Source: Deltaproteobacteria bacterium (GTDB lineage Bacteria > Desulfobacterota > Desulfobacteria > Desulfobacterales > Desulfatibacillaceae). Taken from it: a stretch of DNA of 16,000 nucleotides. A program made the translations under genes and the position numbers. Positions 1 to 6,667 of this stretch are shown piece after piece (the stretch's first letter is position 1; each line of letters starts with the position of its first letter). The notes beneath the pieces were generated by a model, which was given only the letters and a program-made list of their open reading frames with translations, was not told the DNA's origin and did no database searches. The DNA lies in assembly GCA_021815525.1 (NCBI GenBank), contig JAKAGN010000013.1:1-16000 (forward strand). The letters are read 5' to 3'.

Positions 1-111
1 GTCGAGGCACGCGAGGGTTGCCTCCAGAAAGTCGGGATTGAAGCGGTTCTCGCCGGAATCCCAGGTGAGGACGGCCACGTGGCCGAAAAGCTCGAATTGC
101 GCGATCGCCAT
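1..111 (-). CDS. Enoyl-CoA hydratase/isomerase family protein, N-terminal fragment (cut by window edge)
   Basis: Only the first 37 codons are inside the window; the gene runs off the left edge. The start ATG is at 109-111 on the minus strand, preceded by AAGGAG at nine bases, a good ribosome-binding site. The encoded start contains FGHVAVLTWDSG followed by ENRFNPDFLEA, which matches the first beta strands of the crotonase fold and the ENRFNPDF-type sequence common in enoyl-CoA hydratase/isomerase proteins. These enzymes hydrate or isomerise 2-enoyl-CoA in the cytoplasm during beta-oxidation. The catalytic glutamates lie beyond the window, so the exact reaction is unknown. It is downstream of an acyl-CoA dehydrogenase on the same strand (274 bases apart, with a strong hairpin between), which fits a fatty-acid or aromatic-acid degradation setting. 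Confidence 0.75.
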   Translation of the reverse strand, partial: MAIAQFELFGHVAVLTWDSGENRFNPDFLEATLACLD

Positions 112-147
112 GTCGGATTTCTCCTTAAGTGAAAGAAAGAGTCTTGC

Positions 148-206
148 GGGGGAGGGGGGAAGGGGGCCCCTTTTTGGAAAAAGGGTCTCCCCTTCCCCCC
201 TCCCCC
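148..206. repeat. Long G-run/C-run hairpin with A/T-rich cap (copy 1)
   Basis: An 18-base arm at 148-165 (five G, A, six G, AA, four G) is perfectly complementary to 189-206. Inside it CCCTTTTT (168-175) pairs with AAAAAGGG (178-185) around a two-base loop. It lies between the acyl-CoA dehydrogenase stop and the enoyl-CoA hydratase start, so it may act as a terminator or mRNA-end structure, though no classical U-tract follows the stem. A similar element is at 3963-4017. A smaller hairpin, TGCCGCA/TGCGGCA, lies at 252-270. Nothing else is recognisable in 112-385. Confidence 0.7.
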
Positions 207-385
207 TAACCTCCCCAAAAAACTTTAAATACTTCAATCTTTAACGGGGGATGCCGCAGGGCTTGCGGCAACTTCAAACGCCCCCCTAAAGGCGAGTCAT
301 CCACGGGGCTTCAGGGTACGGAAGGCCGGAGCGCTTCCGCATTCAAGACGGCCCGGCGGAATTTTTCAAGTGGTTTTTCCGGCGC

Positions 386-1525
386 TCAACCAAGGAGGTG
401 TCTTGAAATGACAACCCTCTGTATCTCGCTGGTACCCTCGTAGATGGTGAAGACCCGGGCGTCGCGGAAGTGGCGCTCCACGGGGTAGTCCTTGGTGTAG
501 CCGTAGCCGCCGTGGATCTGGAGGGCTCGGGCGGTCACGCGGTTCACCATCTCCGATGCGAAGAGCTTGGCCATGGCCGCGGGCTGGGTGAAGCTTTCCT
601 TCCGGTCCTTGGCGGCGGCGGCGGAAAGGGTGAGGAGCCGCGCGGCCTCTATCTCGGTGGCCATGTCCGCGATGGGAAAGGCCACGCCCTGGTTGCGGCC
701 TATGGGCTTTCCGAACTGCTCCCTGGCTTTCGCGTGGGCCACGGCCTCGTCCAGGCAGGCTTTCGCCACCCCCACGCTCTGGGCGGCGATTCCTATGCGG
801 CCGCAGTCCAAGGCCGTCATGGCCACGGCGAAGCCGTTGCCCTCGCCGCCCAAGATGTTTTCGGCCGGCACCCGCATGTTCTTGAAGTGGAGGTCGGCCG
901 TGTCGGAGGCGCACAGGCCCAGCTTGTCCTCCAGGCGCGCCACCGAAAGCCCCGGGGTTCCGCGCGGGACGAGAAAGGCCGAGATGCCCCGGTGGCGTTT
1001 GGCGGGATCGGTCTTGGCGGTCACGATGACGAGGCCCGCGTTCTTGCCGGAGGTTATGAAGCGCTTCTCGCCGTTTATGACGAAGCAGTCGCCGTCGCGC
1101 TCGGCCGTGGTTTCCTGGCGCACGGGATCGGAGCCCGCCGAGGGCTCCGTCATGGCGAAGGCGCCGATCATCTCGCCCCGGGCCAGGCTTCCTAGGAAGC
1201 GGTCCTTCTGCGCTGACGTGCCGTAGCGCATCAGCGACTCGCACACTATGGAGTTGTGGACGCTCATGATTACGGCCACCGAGGCGTCGGCGTAGGCGAT
1301 CTCGGCAAGGGCCGCGGCGTAGCTCACGGCGTCGGCGGCCGCGCCGTCAAAGGCCGCGGGGACCATCATGCCCAGAAACCCCAGCTCCCCCATCTTCTTT
1401 AAGCTCTCGGCGGGAAAGGCGTGGCTGCGGTCTCGCTCGGCCGCCTGGGACATGAGCTCCTTGCGGGCGAACTCGCGGGCCATGCGGGTCACCATGCGCT
1501 GCTCGGAGGAAAGCTTGAAGGACAT
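386..1525 (-). CDS. Short-chain acyl-CoA dehydrogenase (butyryl-CoA dehydrogenase type)
   Basis: This 379-residue protein is the usual length for a soluble FAD-dependent acyl-CoA dehydrogenase, which oxidises acyl-CoA to 2-enoyl-CoA and passes electrons to electron-transfer flavoprotein. The N-terminal helical domain starts at SSEQRMVTRMAREF. The flavin-binding middle domain shows GAFAMTEPSAGSD and INGEKRFITSG. The C-terminal domain shows REQFGKPIGRNQG and ALQIHGGYGYTKDYPVER. The likely catalytic base is Glu363 in YEGTSEIQR, the position used by short- and medium-chain enzymes; this favours a butyryl-CoA-like substrate, but chain length cannot be read from sequence. The ATG at 1525 is supported by an AAGGAATC-type ribosome-binding site. 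It follows the XRE-cupin gene on the same strand, separated by a palindromic repeat, and precedes an enoyl-CoA hydratase, which would perform the next beta-oxidation step. Confidence 0.93.
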   Translation of the reverse strand: MSFKLSSEQRMVTRMAREFARKELMSQAAERDRSHAFPAESLKKMGELGFLGMMVPAAFDGAAADAVSYAAALAEIAYADASVAVIMSVHNSIVCESLMRYGTSAQKDRFLGSLARGEMIGAFAMTEPSAGSDPVRQETTAERDGDCFVINGEKRFITSGKNAGLVIVTAKTDPAKRHRGISAFLVPRGTPGLSVARLEDKLGLCASDTADLHFKNMRVPAENILGGEGNGFAVAMTALDCGRIGIAAQSVGVAKACLDEAVAHAKAREQFGKPIGRNQGVAFPIADMATEIEAARLLTLSAAAAKDRKESFTQPAAMAKLFASEMVNRVTARALQIHGGYGYTKDYPVERHFRDARVFTIYEGTSEIQRVVISRHLLG

Positions 1526-1569
1526 CGCCTTGATTCCTTAACAGCCCACTGAAAAAGGCTGGATACGAA

Positions 1570-1636
1570 GCCTGGATAAAAACGATGAGCCGCAAGGTGA
1601 AGCGCAAACACTGCCGGATCGCGTTTTTATACAGGC
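1570..1636 (-). repeat. Palindromic stop-codon-linked repeat, copy 1 (internally shortened)
   Basis: The left arm GCCTGGATAAAAACG (1570-1584) pairs with CGTTTTTATACAGGC (1622-1636) with one mismatch. Next to the arms are the family signatures ATGAGCCGCAAGG on the left and GGATC before GCG on the right, shared with copies at 13441-13566 and 15814-15941. At 67 bp it lacks the roughly 60-bp internal hairpin of the others. It lies two bases beyond the stop codon of the XRE-cupin gene, with the GCGATC-bearing end facing that stop. Confidence 0.8.
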
Positions 1637-1638
1637 GT

Positions 1639-2190
1639 TTATGGCGTATAGACCACCACTATAAGCTCCGCCTCCGAGTCCCCCGTGTTGGTGAGCTTGT
1701 GGGGGACGCCCGAGTTGAAGTGAAGGCACTCGCCGGGCCCAAGGTCGTTCTTCTGCTCGCCCACCAGTATCTCGACGCTTCCCGAAAGCACGTACACGAA
1801 CTCCTCGCCCTCGTGGCGGTAGCCCACGCCCTGGTGGGCGCTTTTTGGCTCGATCCTTATCCGGAACGCCTTCATGTGCTTGTGCCGGGCCCCGGGCGCG
1901 AGGGTTTCGTAGGCGTAGTTTTCGGTGCGCTTCTCGTAGGCCTTGGCGAGCTTTTTCCTGGCGGCCTTCTCCTCCTTGAGGAAGGCGTCCGAGTCGAGAT
2001 CGAGCGCGCGGGAGAGGCTCAGGAGCGAGCCCACCGGCGGCATGGTCTCGCCGGCCTCGATCTTTTCGAGGTCGTGCTCCGGCACCCCGGTTTCGTTGGC
2101 CAGCTGCGTAAGGGTGAGGCCCTTTTCCACGCGGCTTTTCCTGATGCGTTCCCCGAGCTTGGCGGGCTCGCTCCGCTTTTTTACCGCCAT
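1639..2190 (-). CDS. XRE-family HTH regulator with C-terminal cupin domain
   Basis: This 183-residue protein has an XRE/Cro helix-turn-helix at about residues 10-67 (LGERIRKSRVEKGLTLTQLA, then GVPEHDLEKIEAGETMPPVG). A basic linker follows, then a cupin_2 barrel at about 105-183 with the motifs GYRHEGEEFVYVLSGSVEI and LGPGECLHFNSGVPHKLTN. The layout is that of small-molecule-sensing transcription regulators of the PuuR/SutR type, in which the cupin binds the effector. The start ATG (2188-2190) is one base beyond the TGA of the upstream peptidase gene, with no strong ribosome-binding site of its own, so translation is probably coupled. It may control this operon and sense a product of the peptidase or a related metabolite; that is inference. 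The stop codon is two bases from a palindromic repeat. Confidence 0.9.
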   Translation of the reverse strand: MAVKKRSEPAKLGERIRKSRVEKGLTLTQLANETGVPEHDLEKIEAGETMPPVGSLLSLSRALDLDSDAFLKEEKAARKKLAKAYEKRTENYAYETLAPGARHKHMKAFRIRIEPKSAHQGVGYRHEGEEFVYVLSGSVEILVGEQKNDLGPGECLHFNSGVPHKLTNTGDSEAELIVVVYTP

Positions 2191-2191
2191 G

Positions 2192-3337
2192 TCAAAAACC
2201 CCGGCTGAAGGTTAGGATGACTGCGCGGAGAAGCTCCGCGCCCTTTACCATGTGATCGAGGGACACGCTTTCGCGCACCGTGTGGACGTCGGTCATGCCG
2301 GTGCCCATGATGGCGGTGGGAATGCCCATCTTGAAGAAGACGTTGGCGTCGGAGCCGCCGCCGGTCATTTTCGTCGCCACGGTCCTGCCCAGCGAGGTCC
2401 CGGCCGCCGCCGCGCAGCGCACCAGCGGGTGCCCGTCGGGGATGTTCATGCTGAAGTAGTCGGAATCCACGGTTACCTCCACCGAGGCCTCCCCGAGGCC
2501 GGGCGGAAGCGCCATGTTGGTCTCGGCCACGGCCGCGCGGAAGGCCCCGGTGATGCGCGCCGTGACATCCGCAAGCTTGGCCTCGTCGTGGCTCCTTGCC
2601 TCGGCGTTTACCGTGACCCGGTCCGGCACGATGTTGGTGGCGCTTCCGCCGTCGATGACCCCTATGTTGGCGGTGGTCTCGAAGTCGATGCGCCCCAGCG
2701 CAAGCGACGCTATGGCCTTCGCCGCCACCGCGATGGCGTTGATGCCCTTCTCGGGCGAGCTTCCGGCGTGGGCGGACTTTCCGCGCACGAGGTAGGTCAT
2801 GCGGTTGGCGGAGGGGGCCCGGGTGATGATGGCGTCCGGGTCGCTGGCGTCCAGGACAAAGCCCATGCGGGCCGAAAGCATTGAATAATCGAGATTCTTG
2901 GCTCCCAGAAGCCCTATCTCCTCGGCCACCGTGAGGACGATTTCAAGGGGCCCGTGGGGCTCGCGGTTCCCGGCGAGAGAGGCCAGGGTCTCCAGGATGA
3001 CGGCCACGGCGCTCTTGTCGTCGGAGCCCAGGATGGTGTCGCCCTTGGACCTGAAAGTGCCGTTTTCGAAGACGGGCTCGATCCCCCGGCCGGGCTCCAC
3101 GGTGTCCACGTGGGCGCAGACCAGAAGCGGCGGCGCGGGAAGGGTCCCGGGGATCTTGGCCACCAGGTTTCCGCTTTCGCCGCCTATTTTCTTGCCGGCG
3201 TCGTCGAAGACCACCGTTGCGCCAAGCTTTTCCAGCGCAGTTTCAAGGTGCGCCATGATGTCCGCCTCGTGGCGCGAAACCGAGTCTATGCGAACCAGAT
3301 CCGTAAAGGTGCGGGCCAGGCGGTCGGGCTGAATCAT
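2192..3337 (-). CDS. M20-family metallopeptidase, PepT-like (tripeptidase T-like)
   Basis: The protein has 381 residues from the ATG at 3337, which has GAAGGA eight bases upstream; a longer reading frame to 3454 lacks such support and starts with non-homologous-looking sequence. M20 di-zinc hallmarks are visible: His76 and Asp78 in CAHVDTVEPG, the bridging Asp106 in LGSDDKSA, Glu139/Glu140 in TVAEEIGLLG, a likely Asp ligand in VLDASDPD (161-168), and a C-terminal His in GMTDVHTVRE. The dimerisation (lid) domain lies between about residues 180 and 290, with GKSAHAGSSPEKGINAI at its start. Proteins of this PepT-like subgroup are cytoplasmic aminopeptidases on short peptides, but other amide substrates are possible. 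It is followed one base later by an XRE-cupin regulator, which suggests a dedicated, regulated peptide or amide catabolic step. Confidence 0.9.
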   Translation of the reverse strand: MIQPDRLARTFTDLVRIDSVSRHEADIMAHLETALEKLGATVVFDDAGKKIGGESGNLVAKIPGTLPAPPLLVCAHVDTVEPGRGIEPVFENGTFRSKGDTILGSDDKSAVAVILETLASLAGNREPHGPLEIVLTVAEEIGLLGAKNLDYSMLSARMGFVLDASDPDAIITRAPSANRMTYLVRGKSAHAGSSPEKGINAIAVAAKAIASLALGRIDFETTANIGVIDGGSATNIVPDRVTVNAEARSHDEAKLADVTARITGAFRAAVAETNMALPPGLGEASVEVTVDSDYFSMNIPDGHPLVRCAAAAGTSLGRTVATKMTGGGSDANVFFKMGIPTAIMGTGMTDVHTVRESVSLDHMVKGAELLRAVILTFSRGF

Positions 3338-3425
3338 GGGCGATCCTTCAAGGCGAAAGGAGAAATTGTTCCGGTCCCGTCCGGGAGACGCCCCGGGACG
3401 GCCCCGGGCGCGGGCGGCGCGGGTG

Positions 3426-3450
3426 TTGACAGAACGGGAGGGACTATAAT
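3426..3450 (+). promoter_or_regulatory. Promoter-like boxes upstream of the selenocysteine tRNA
   Basis: A perfect TTGACA (3426-3431) and a perfect TATAAT (3445-3450) lie on the plus strand about 70 bases before the tRNA. The spacer is only 13 bases, short for sigma70, so either the -10 used is shifted (ATACAA at 3449-3454 gives 17) or one box is fortuitous. The same AT-rich island could serve the divergent peptidase gene, since TATTAT is read on the minus strand. Confidence 0.45.
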
Positions 3451-3522
3451 ACAAAACGGGCGGCCGCGCAAAGGGATGAAGGCGGGTTTCCGCGCGCGGG
3501 ATGGTTTTTTCGTCTAGCTTAC

Positions 3523-3621
3523 GGAAGTGCCAAGCTCACTGGTGGGGCTCCCGGACTTCAAATCCGGTGTGGGGCGTTGAAGAGCGTCCCGGGTGGGTTC
3601 GATTCCCATGCACTTCCGCCA
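3523..3621 (+). tRNA. selC: tRNA-Sec (anticodon TCA), selenocysteine
   Basis: This is a 99-base tRNA with encoded CCA. The acceptor stem is 8 bp (GGAAGTGC at 3523-3530 with GCACTTCC at 3610-3617), the bacterial tRNA-Sec hallmark, followed by discriminator G and CCA (3619-3621). The anticodon stem is CCGGA/TCCGG with loop CTTCAAA; the anticodon TCA is at 3558-3560 and reads UGA. The variable arm is long, with GGGGCG pairing to CGTCCC, and the T loop contains GTTCGAT. This tRNA is charged with serine, converted to selenocysteinyl-tRNA by SelA and delivered by SelB at UGA codons followed by a SECIS element. Neither selA, selB nor selD is inside the window. The organism therefore makes selenoproteins, probably redox enzymes such as formate dehydrogenase or hydrogenase encoded elsewhere. 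Confidence 0.97.
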
Positions 3622-3869
3622 AATTCCTCGCTTTTCCGCACGATGCGGACAGCCGCATGGCGCCGGGAGCGCTCACGGGCCGCGTCGGGCGCTTGCGTCC
3701 ACGGGCGTCATTTCCTACAGATTTTTTCCCCCTCCCTTTGATTGTCGCGGTGAACCCGAAACCGACGTTGGAGCATCCAACCCGCGTCCGGATTTCAGCC
3801 ACCTCTCGCCTCGCCCCTCTTCCGCCCATCAAGCGTTGACCGATCGAATGCGAAGCCCTCCATAACCTT

Positions 3870-3896
3870 ACGGAGCCTTGCGCGGCAAGGCTCCGT
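3870..3896. terminator. Perfect 11-bp hairpin in the convergent intergenic region
   Basis: ACGGAGCCTTG (3870-3880) pairs perfectly with CAAGGCTCCGT (3886-3896) around a five-base loop, CGCGG. There is no T-run on either side, so intrinsic termination is uncertain; an mRNA-end stabiliser or protein site is equally possible. Confidence 0.45.
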
Positions 3897-3909
3897 GCAT
3901 ATCGGGGGT

Positions 3910-3932
3910 CCGGGGGCGGTTTGCGCCCCCGG
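3910..3932 (+). terminator. GC-rich hairpin with short T-rich tail
   Basis: CCGGGGGCG (3910-3918) pairs with CGCCCCCGG (3924-3932) with loop GTTTG, followed on the plus strand by TCATTTT. This is the best candidate for a terminator of plus-strand transcription coming from the tRNA, but the T-tract is interrupted and about 290 bases separate it from the tRNA end. Confidence 0.4.
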
Positions 3933-3962
3933 TCATTTTGGGAAAGGGTGGAGGAGGGGGGT

Positions 3963-4017
3963 GCGGGGGGAGGGAAACCCTTTTCTGCGAAAAGGGTTTC
4001 CCTCCCCCTCCCCCCGC
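3963..4017. repeat. G-run/C-run hairpin with A/T-rich cap (copy 2)
   Basis: GGGAAACCCTTTT (3972-3984) pairs perfectly with AAAAGGGTTTCCC (3990-4002) around CTGCG, and is flanked by a G-run (GCGGGGGGA, 3963-3971) and C-runs (to 4017) that can extend the stem. The architecture is like 148-206: G-run outer arms and a CCCTTTT/AAAAGGG cap. It lies 18 bases beyond the stop of the gamma-subunit gene and could end or protect that operon's mRNA. Confidence 0.65.
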
Positions 4018-4035
4018 GAGTCCTCTCCCTCCCCT

Positions 4036-4611
4036 TCAGCCCTGGGCCGCCATTTTCTTTTCGCGGCCCTTCAAGACCGCCAAGCCGAAGTCGTGGCCCT
4101 TGTCGTAGGCCGCGAGGTTGGCGTCCTCGGTGCCCTTGGGGACGGAGGAGGTGACGGCCGAGCGCGCCGCCTCGTTGGTCACCACGCGCGAGACCGCCAC
4201 GATGAACCCCAGCATTATGATGTTGGCCATCATCTTCTTGCCCATCTCCTCCGCGAGGCGGGTGGCGGGCACGGCGAAGACCTCCTGGGCCTGCCCCTTG
4301 GGTTTGACGAGGTCCTGGTCGACGAGGAGCACGGTGTCGTCCTTGGCCAGGTCGATGTACTTCTCGAAGCCGGCCTGGCTCATGGCGGCGAGGACGTCGG
4401 GCCTGCGCACGTAGGGGTAGTGGATGACGCCGTCGCCGATCATTACCTGGGCCGAGCAGGCTCCACCCCGGGACTCCGGCCCGTAGGCCTGGATCAAGGT
4501 GCTCTCCTTGTGGTCGCCCAGGGCGGCCGCGGCGCCCAGTATCTTCCCGAGAAGCACGATGCCCTGGCCGCCGAAGCCCGTGACGAGGATTTCCTTCTTG
4601 CTTCCGCTCAT
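4036..4611 (-). CDS. korC: 2-oxoacid:ferredoxin oxidoreductase, gamma subunit
   Basis: This 191-residue gamma-type subunit of a pyruvate/2-ketoisovalerate/2-oxoglutarate:ferredoxin oxidoreductase begins with ILVTGFGGQGIVLLGKIL (glycine-rich GFGGQG at residues 12-17) and continues with YGPESRGGACSAQVMIGD, both characteristic of this subunit. It helps form the catalytic core and CoA-binding part of the complex with alpha and beta. The start ATG (4609-4611) is nine bases after the beta stop; an AAAGGAG overlapping that stop codon provides the ribosome-binding site. It is the last gene of a delta-alpha-beta-gamma operon and ends just before a long hairpin. Substrate assignment (2-oxoglutarate rather than branched 2-oxoacids) rests on operon order and overall resemblance and is not certain. 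Confidence 0.85.
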   Translation of the reverse strand: MSGSKKEILVTGFGGQGIVLLGKILGAAAALGDHKESTLIQAYGPESRGGACSAQVMIGDGVIHYPYVRRPDVLAAMSQAGFEKYIDLAKDDTVLLVDQDLVKPKGQAQEVFAVPATRLAEEMGKKMMANIIMLGFIVAVSRVVTNEAARSAVTSSVPKGTEDANLAAYDKGHDFGLAVLKGREKKMAAQG

Positions 4612-4620
4612 GGGGGCTTC

Positions 4621-5493
4621 CTACTCCTTTCCCGCCGGGGCCAGCTGGGGCCGGTAGGTCTTGTCGTACTGGGAAAGGAAGCTTTCCCGGTTCTCGTCCA
4701 CGAAGCGCCCCAGAACTATGGGGCCGCTCCCGGAGGCGGCCAGCTCCGCGGGGCTTGCTTCGTTCTTGATGATGGTGTTCACCTGGTAGTTGCGGAGCGT
4801 GACCAAGGGCAGCTCCTTGTTGCGCCGGCCGTAGTTTATGGGGCACGGCGCCAGGACCTCGATGAAGGAGAAGCCCCGACGGGTCATGGCTGCCTGCACC
4901 GACTCCATGAGGTCCCGGCCGTGGAGAACCGTCCAGCGGGCCACGAAGGTGGCGCCCGCGGCGAAGGCCAGAAGGGGCAGGTTGAAGGGCCGCTCGGGGT
5001 TCCCCTTGGGGGTGGTGGTGGTCTTGGCCATGTGGGGGGTGGTGGCCGCGGCCTGGCCGCCAGTCATGCCGTAGTTTAGGTTGTTGACGCAGATGACCGT
5101 GAGATCCATGTTGCGCCGTGCCGCGTGGATGAAGTGGTTCCCGCCTATGGCGAAGAGGTCGCCGTCGCCCGAGAAGACCACCACGTTAAGCTTGGGGTTG
5201 GCGAGCTTCATTCCCGTGGCGAAGGGGATGGCCCGGCCGTGGGTGGTGTGGTAGGAGTCGAGCTTCACGTACCCGGCGGCCCGGCCAGAGCAGCCGATGC
5301 CCGAGACCATCACGGTGGAGCCCAGGTCCACCCCGGAGGCCAGGATGCCCCGCAGGGTCGCCGAAAACGTGGGGCCGATGCCGCAGCCCGGGCACCATAT
5401 GTGGGGTATCCGGTCCGTGCGCAAAAGATCGTCCAGTGGATGATGCTCGAAGCCCCCGGTGGTCTGGTCCTGTTTTTTGGCCGTCTGTGCCAT
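4621..5493 (-). CDS. korB: 2-oxoacid:ferredoxin oxidoreductase, beta (TPP-binding) subunit
   Basis: This 290-residue subunit binds thiamine diphosphate and one [4Fe-4S] cluster. The cluster cysteines are visible at Cys34 and Cys37 (IWCPGCGIG), Cys67 (SGIGCSG) and Cys216 (LAPCP). The TPP motif starts at GDGD (108-111) and ends with VNNLNYGMTGGQ (135-146). The enzyme decarboxylates a 2-oxoacid in the cytoplasm to an acyl-CoA and reduces ferredoxin, or runs in reverse for CO2 fixation. The ATG at 5493 is preceded by AAGGA about eight bases away and follows the alpha stop by ten bases; an upstream in-frame extension would overlap the alpha gene and looks non-homologous. The short beta form with separate alpha, gamma and delta subunits is typical of Kor/Vor enzymes of anaerobes. 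Confidence 0.9.
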   Translation of the reverse strand: MAQTAKKQDQTTGGFEHHPLDDLLRTDRIPHIWCPGCGIGPTFSATLRGILASGVDLGSTVMVSGIGCSGRAAGYVKLDSYHTTHGRAIPFATGMKLANPKLNVVVFSGDGDLFAIGGNHFIHAARRNMDLTVICVNNLNYGMTGGQAAATTPHMAKTTTTPKGNPERPFNLPLLAFAAGATFVARWTVLHGRDLMESVQAAMTRRGFSFIEVLAPCPINYGRRNKELPLVTLRNYQVNTIIKNEASPAELAASGSGPIVLGRFVDENRESFLSQYDKTYRPQLAPAGKE

Positions 5494-5503
5494 CGATTGT
5501 TCC

Positions 5504-6667
5504 TTATTGTTTGCCGCCAGGCTTAAGCGCCCTTTTGACAGCCTCCACCACGGCGTCCGGGGATATGAGGGTGCCTCCGCAGTGGCCCGCGAGGAAGCAG
5601 GGGGCCAGACCCGCGGCCAGGCGCTCCACCTCGAGGGAAATCTGGCCAAGGTTTATCTCGACCGTTATGAAGGCCTTGACCCGCCCGGCAAGCGCGCGGA
5701 CGGCTTCCTCGGGAAAGGGCCAGACCGTGAGGAGCTGCAGGAGCCCCACCTTGTAGCCAAGGGCGCGGGCCTCTTCCATTGCGGCCCGGCAGGTGCGCAC
5801 AGATACGCCGTAGGAGACCAGCACGATCTCGGCATCGTCCAGAAAGAAGCCTCGGGTCAATGCGATGTCATCGAGGTTCCTTTCGATCTTGGCGAAAAGC
5901 CGCGTCTGCATGGACTCCTGGCACTCGGCCGTCATGACGGGGTAGCCGCGCTCGTCGTGGGTGAGCCCCGTGACGTGCACGCAGTAGCCCTCGCCGGCCG
6001 CGGCCATGGGGGGAACGCCGTTCTCGCCGGGCTCGAAGGGCCGGTAGCGGTCCTTGCGGCCGCGGGCCTTCACCCGCTCGATCACGTTGAGCTTCGAGGC
6101 CTCGGGAATCACCACCCTCTCGGACATGTGGCCCACCACCTCGTCCGTCATGACAAGGACGGGCACGCGGTACTTTTCCGCGAGGTTGAAGGCGCGGATG
6201 GTCTCGTGGAAGGCCTCCTGGGCCGTGGAAGGCGCGAGCGCTATGAGGGAGTAGTCGCCGTGGGATCCCCACCTGGCCTGCATCATATCGCCCTGGGCGC
6301 CCTGGGTGGGAAGCCCCGTGGAGGGCCCCGCCCGCTGGACGTTCACCACCACGCAGGGGGTCTCGGTTATGGCTGCCAGGCCCAGGTTCTCCATCATGAG
6401 GGAAAAGCCGGGACCCGATGTGGAGGTCATGGCCTTGACCCCGGCGCAGGACGCCCCGATGATGGAGGCCATGGCGGCGATCTCGTCCTCCATCTGGATG
6501 AAGACCCCCCCCACGCCCGGGAGCCGGTGGGCCATGCGCTCGGCCACCTCTGTGGCGGGGGTGATGGGATAACCCCCGAAAAAACGGCATCCGGCGGCTA
6601 TGGCGCCCTCGGCGATGGCCTCGTCGCCGGTCATGTAGTGTTCGCCGGTTAAAACGACGGGCGGCAT
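5504..6667 (-). CDS. korA: 2-oxoacid:ferredoxin oxidoreductase, alpha subunit
   Basis: This 387-residue alpha subunit carries GDEAIAEGAIAAGCRFF and GYPITPATE (32-40), the pyrimidine-binding domain signature of the family, followed by MEDEIAAMASIIGASCAG and TSTSGPGFSLM. A C-terminal transketolase-like domain II begins near AEIVLVSYGVSVRTC. The alpha and beta subunits form the active site. The start ATG shares its A with the TGA of the ferredoxin-subunit gene (TGATG, 6665-6669), so translation is coupled. Length and the PITP motif fit 2-oxoglutarate:ferredoxin oxidoreductase (KorA); 2-ketoisovalerate oxidoreductase (VorB) is the main alternative. A gap of ten bases separates it from the beta gene. 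Confidence 0.9.
   Translation of the reverse strand: MPPVVLTGEHYMTGDEAIAEGAIAAGCRFFGGYPITPATEVAERMAHRLPGVGGVFIQMEDEIAAMASIIGASCAGVKAMTSTSGPGFSLMMENLGLAAITETPCVVVNVQRAGPSTGLPTQGAQGDMMQARWGSHGDYSLIALAPSTAQEAFHETIRAFNLAEKYRVPVLVMTDEVVGHMSERVVIPEASKLNVIERVKARGRKDRYRPFEPGENGVPPMAAAGEGYCVHVTGLTHDERGYPVMTAECQESMQTRLFAKIERNLDDIALTRGFFLDDAEIVLVSYGVSVRTCRAAMEEARALGYKVGLLQLLTVWPFPEEAVRALAGRVKAFITVEINLGQISLEVERLAAGLAPCFLAGHCGGTLISPDAVVEAVKRALKPGGKQ

Larger units (their letters stand above)
3622..4035. other. Intergenic stretch between tRNA-Sec and the oxidoreductase operon
   Basis: I see no gene here. Bases 3622-3869 hold no convincing reading frame or RNA. The right part (3870-4017) holds three consecutive hairpins listed separately. 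Transcription of the tRNA (plus strand) and of the oxidoreductase operon (minus strand) converges here, so the hairpins are likely to serve termination or 3'-end protection. Confidence 0.6.

Noticed and set aside
3338..3454. Longer N-terminus for the M20 peptidase
   Set aside because: It would cross the AT-rich promoter region and add Arg/Pro-rich non-homologous sequence; the ATG at 3337 has a good ribosome-binding site and matches the family start.
3602..3621. Integration site (att) at the 3' end of the tRNA-Sec
   Set aside because: I found no second copy of the tRNA 3' end in the window and no integrase gene next to it.
3895..5079. Long plus-strand reading frame antisense to the gamma and beta oxidoreductase genes
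   Set aside because: It is a low-complexity Gly/Val/His/Leu-rich shadow produced by GC-rich codon bias opposite genes with clear family motifs; no domain is recognisable.
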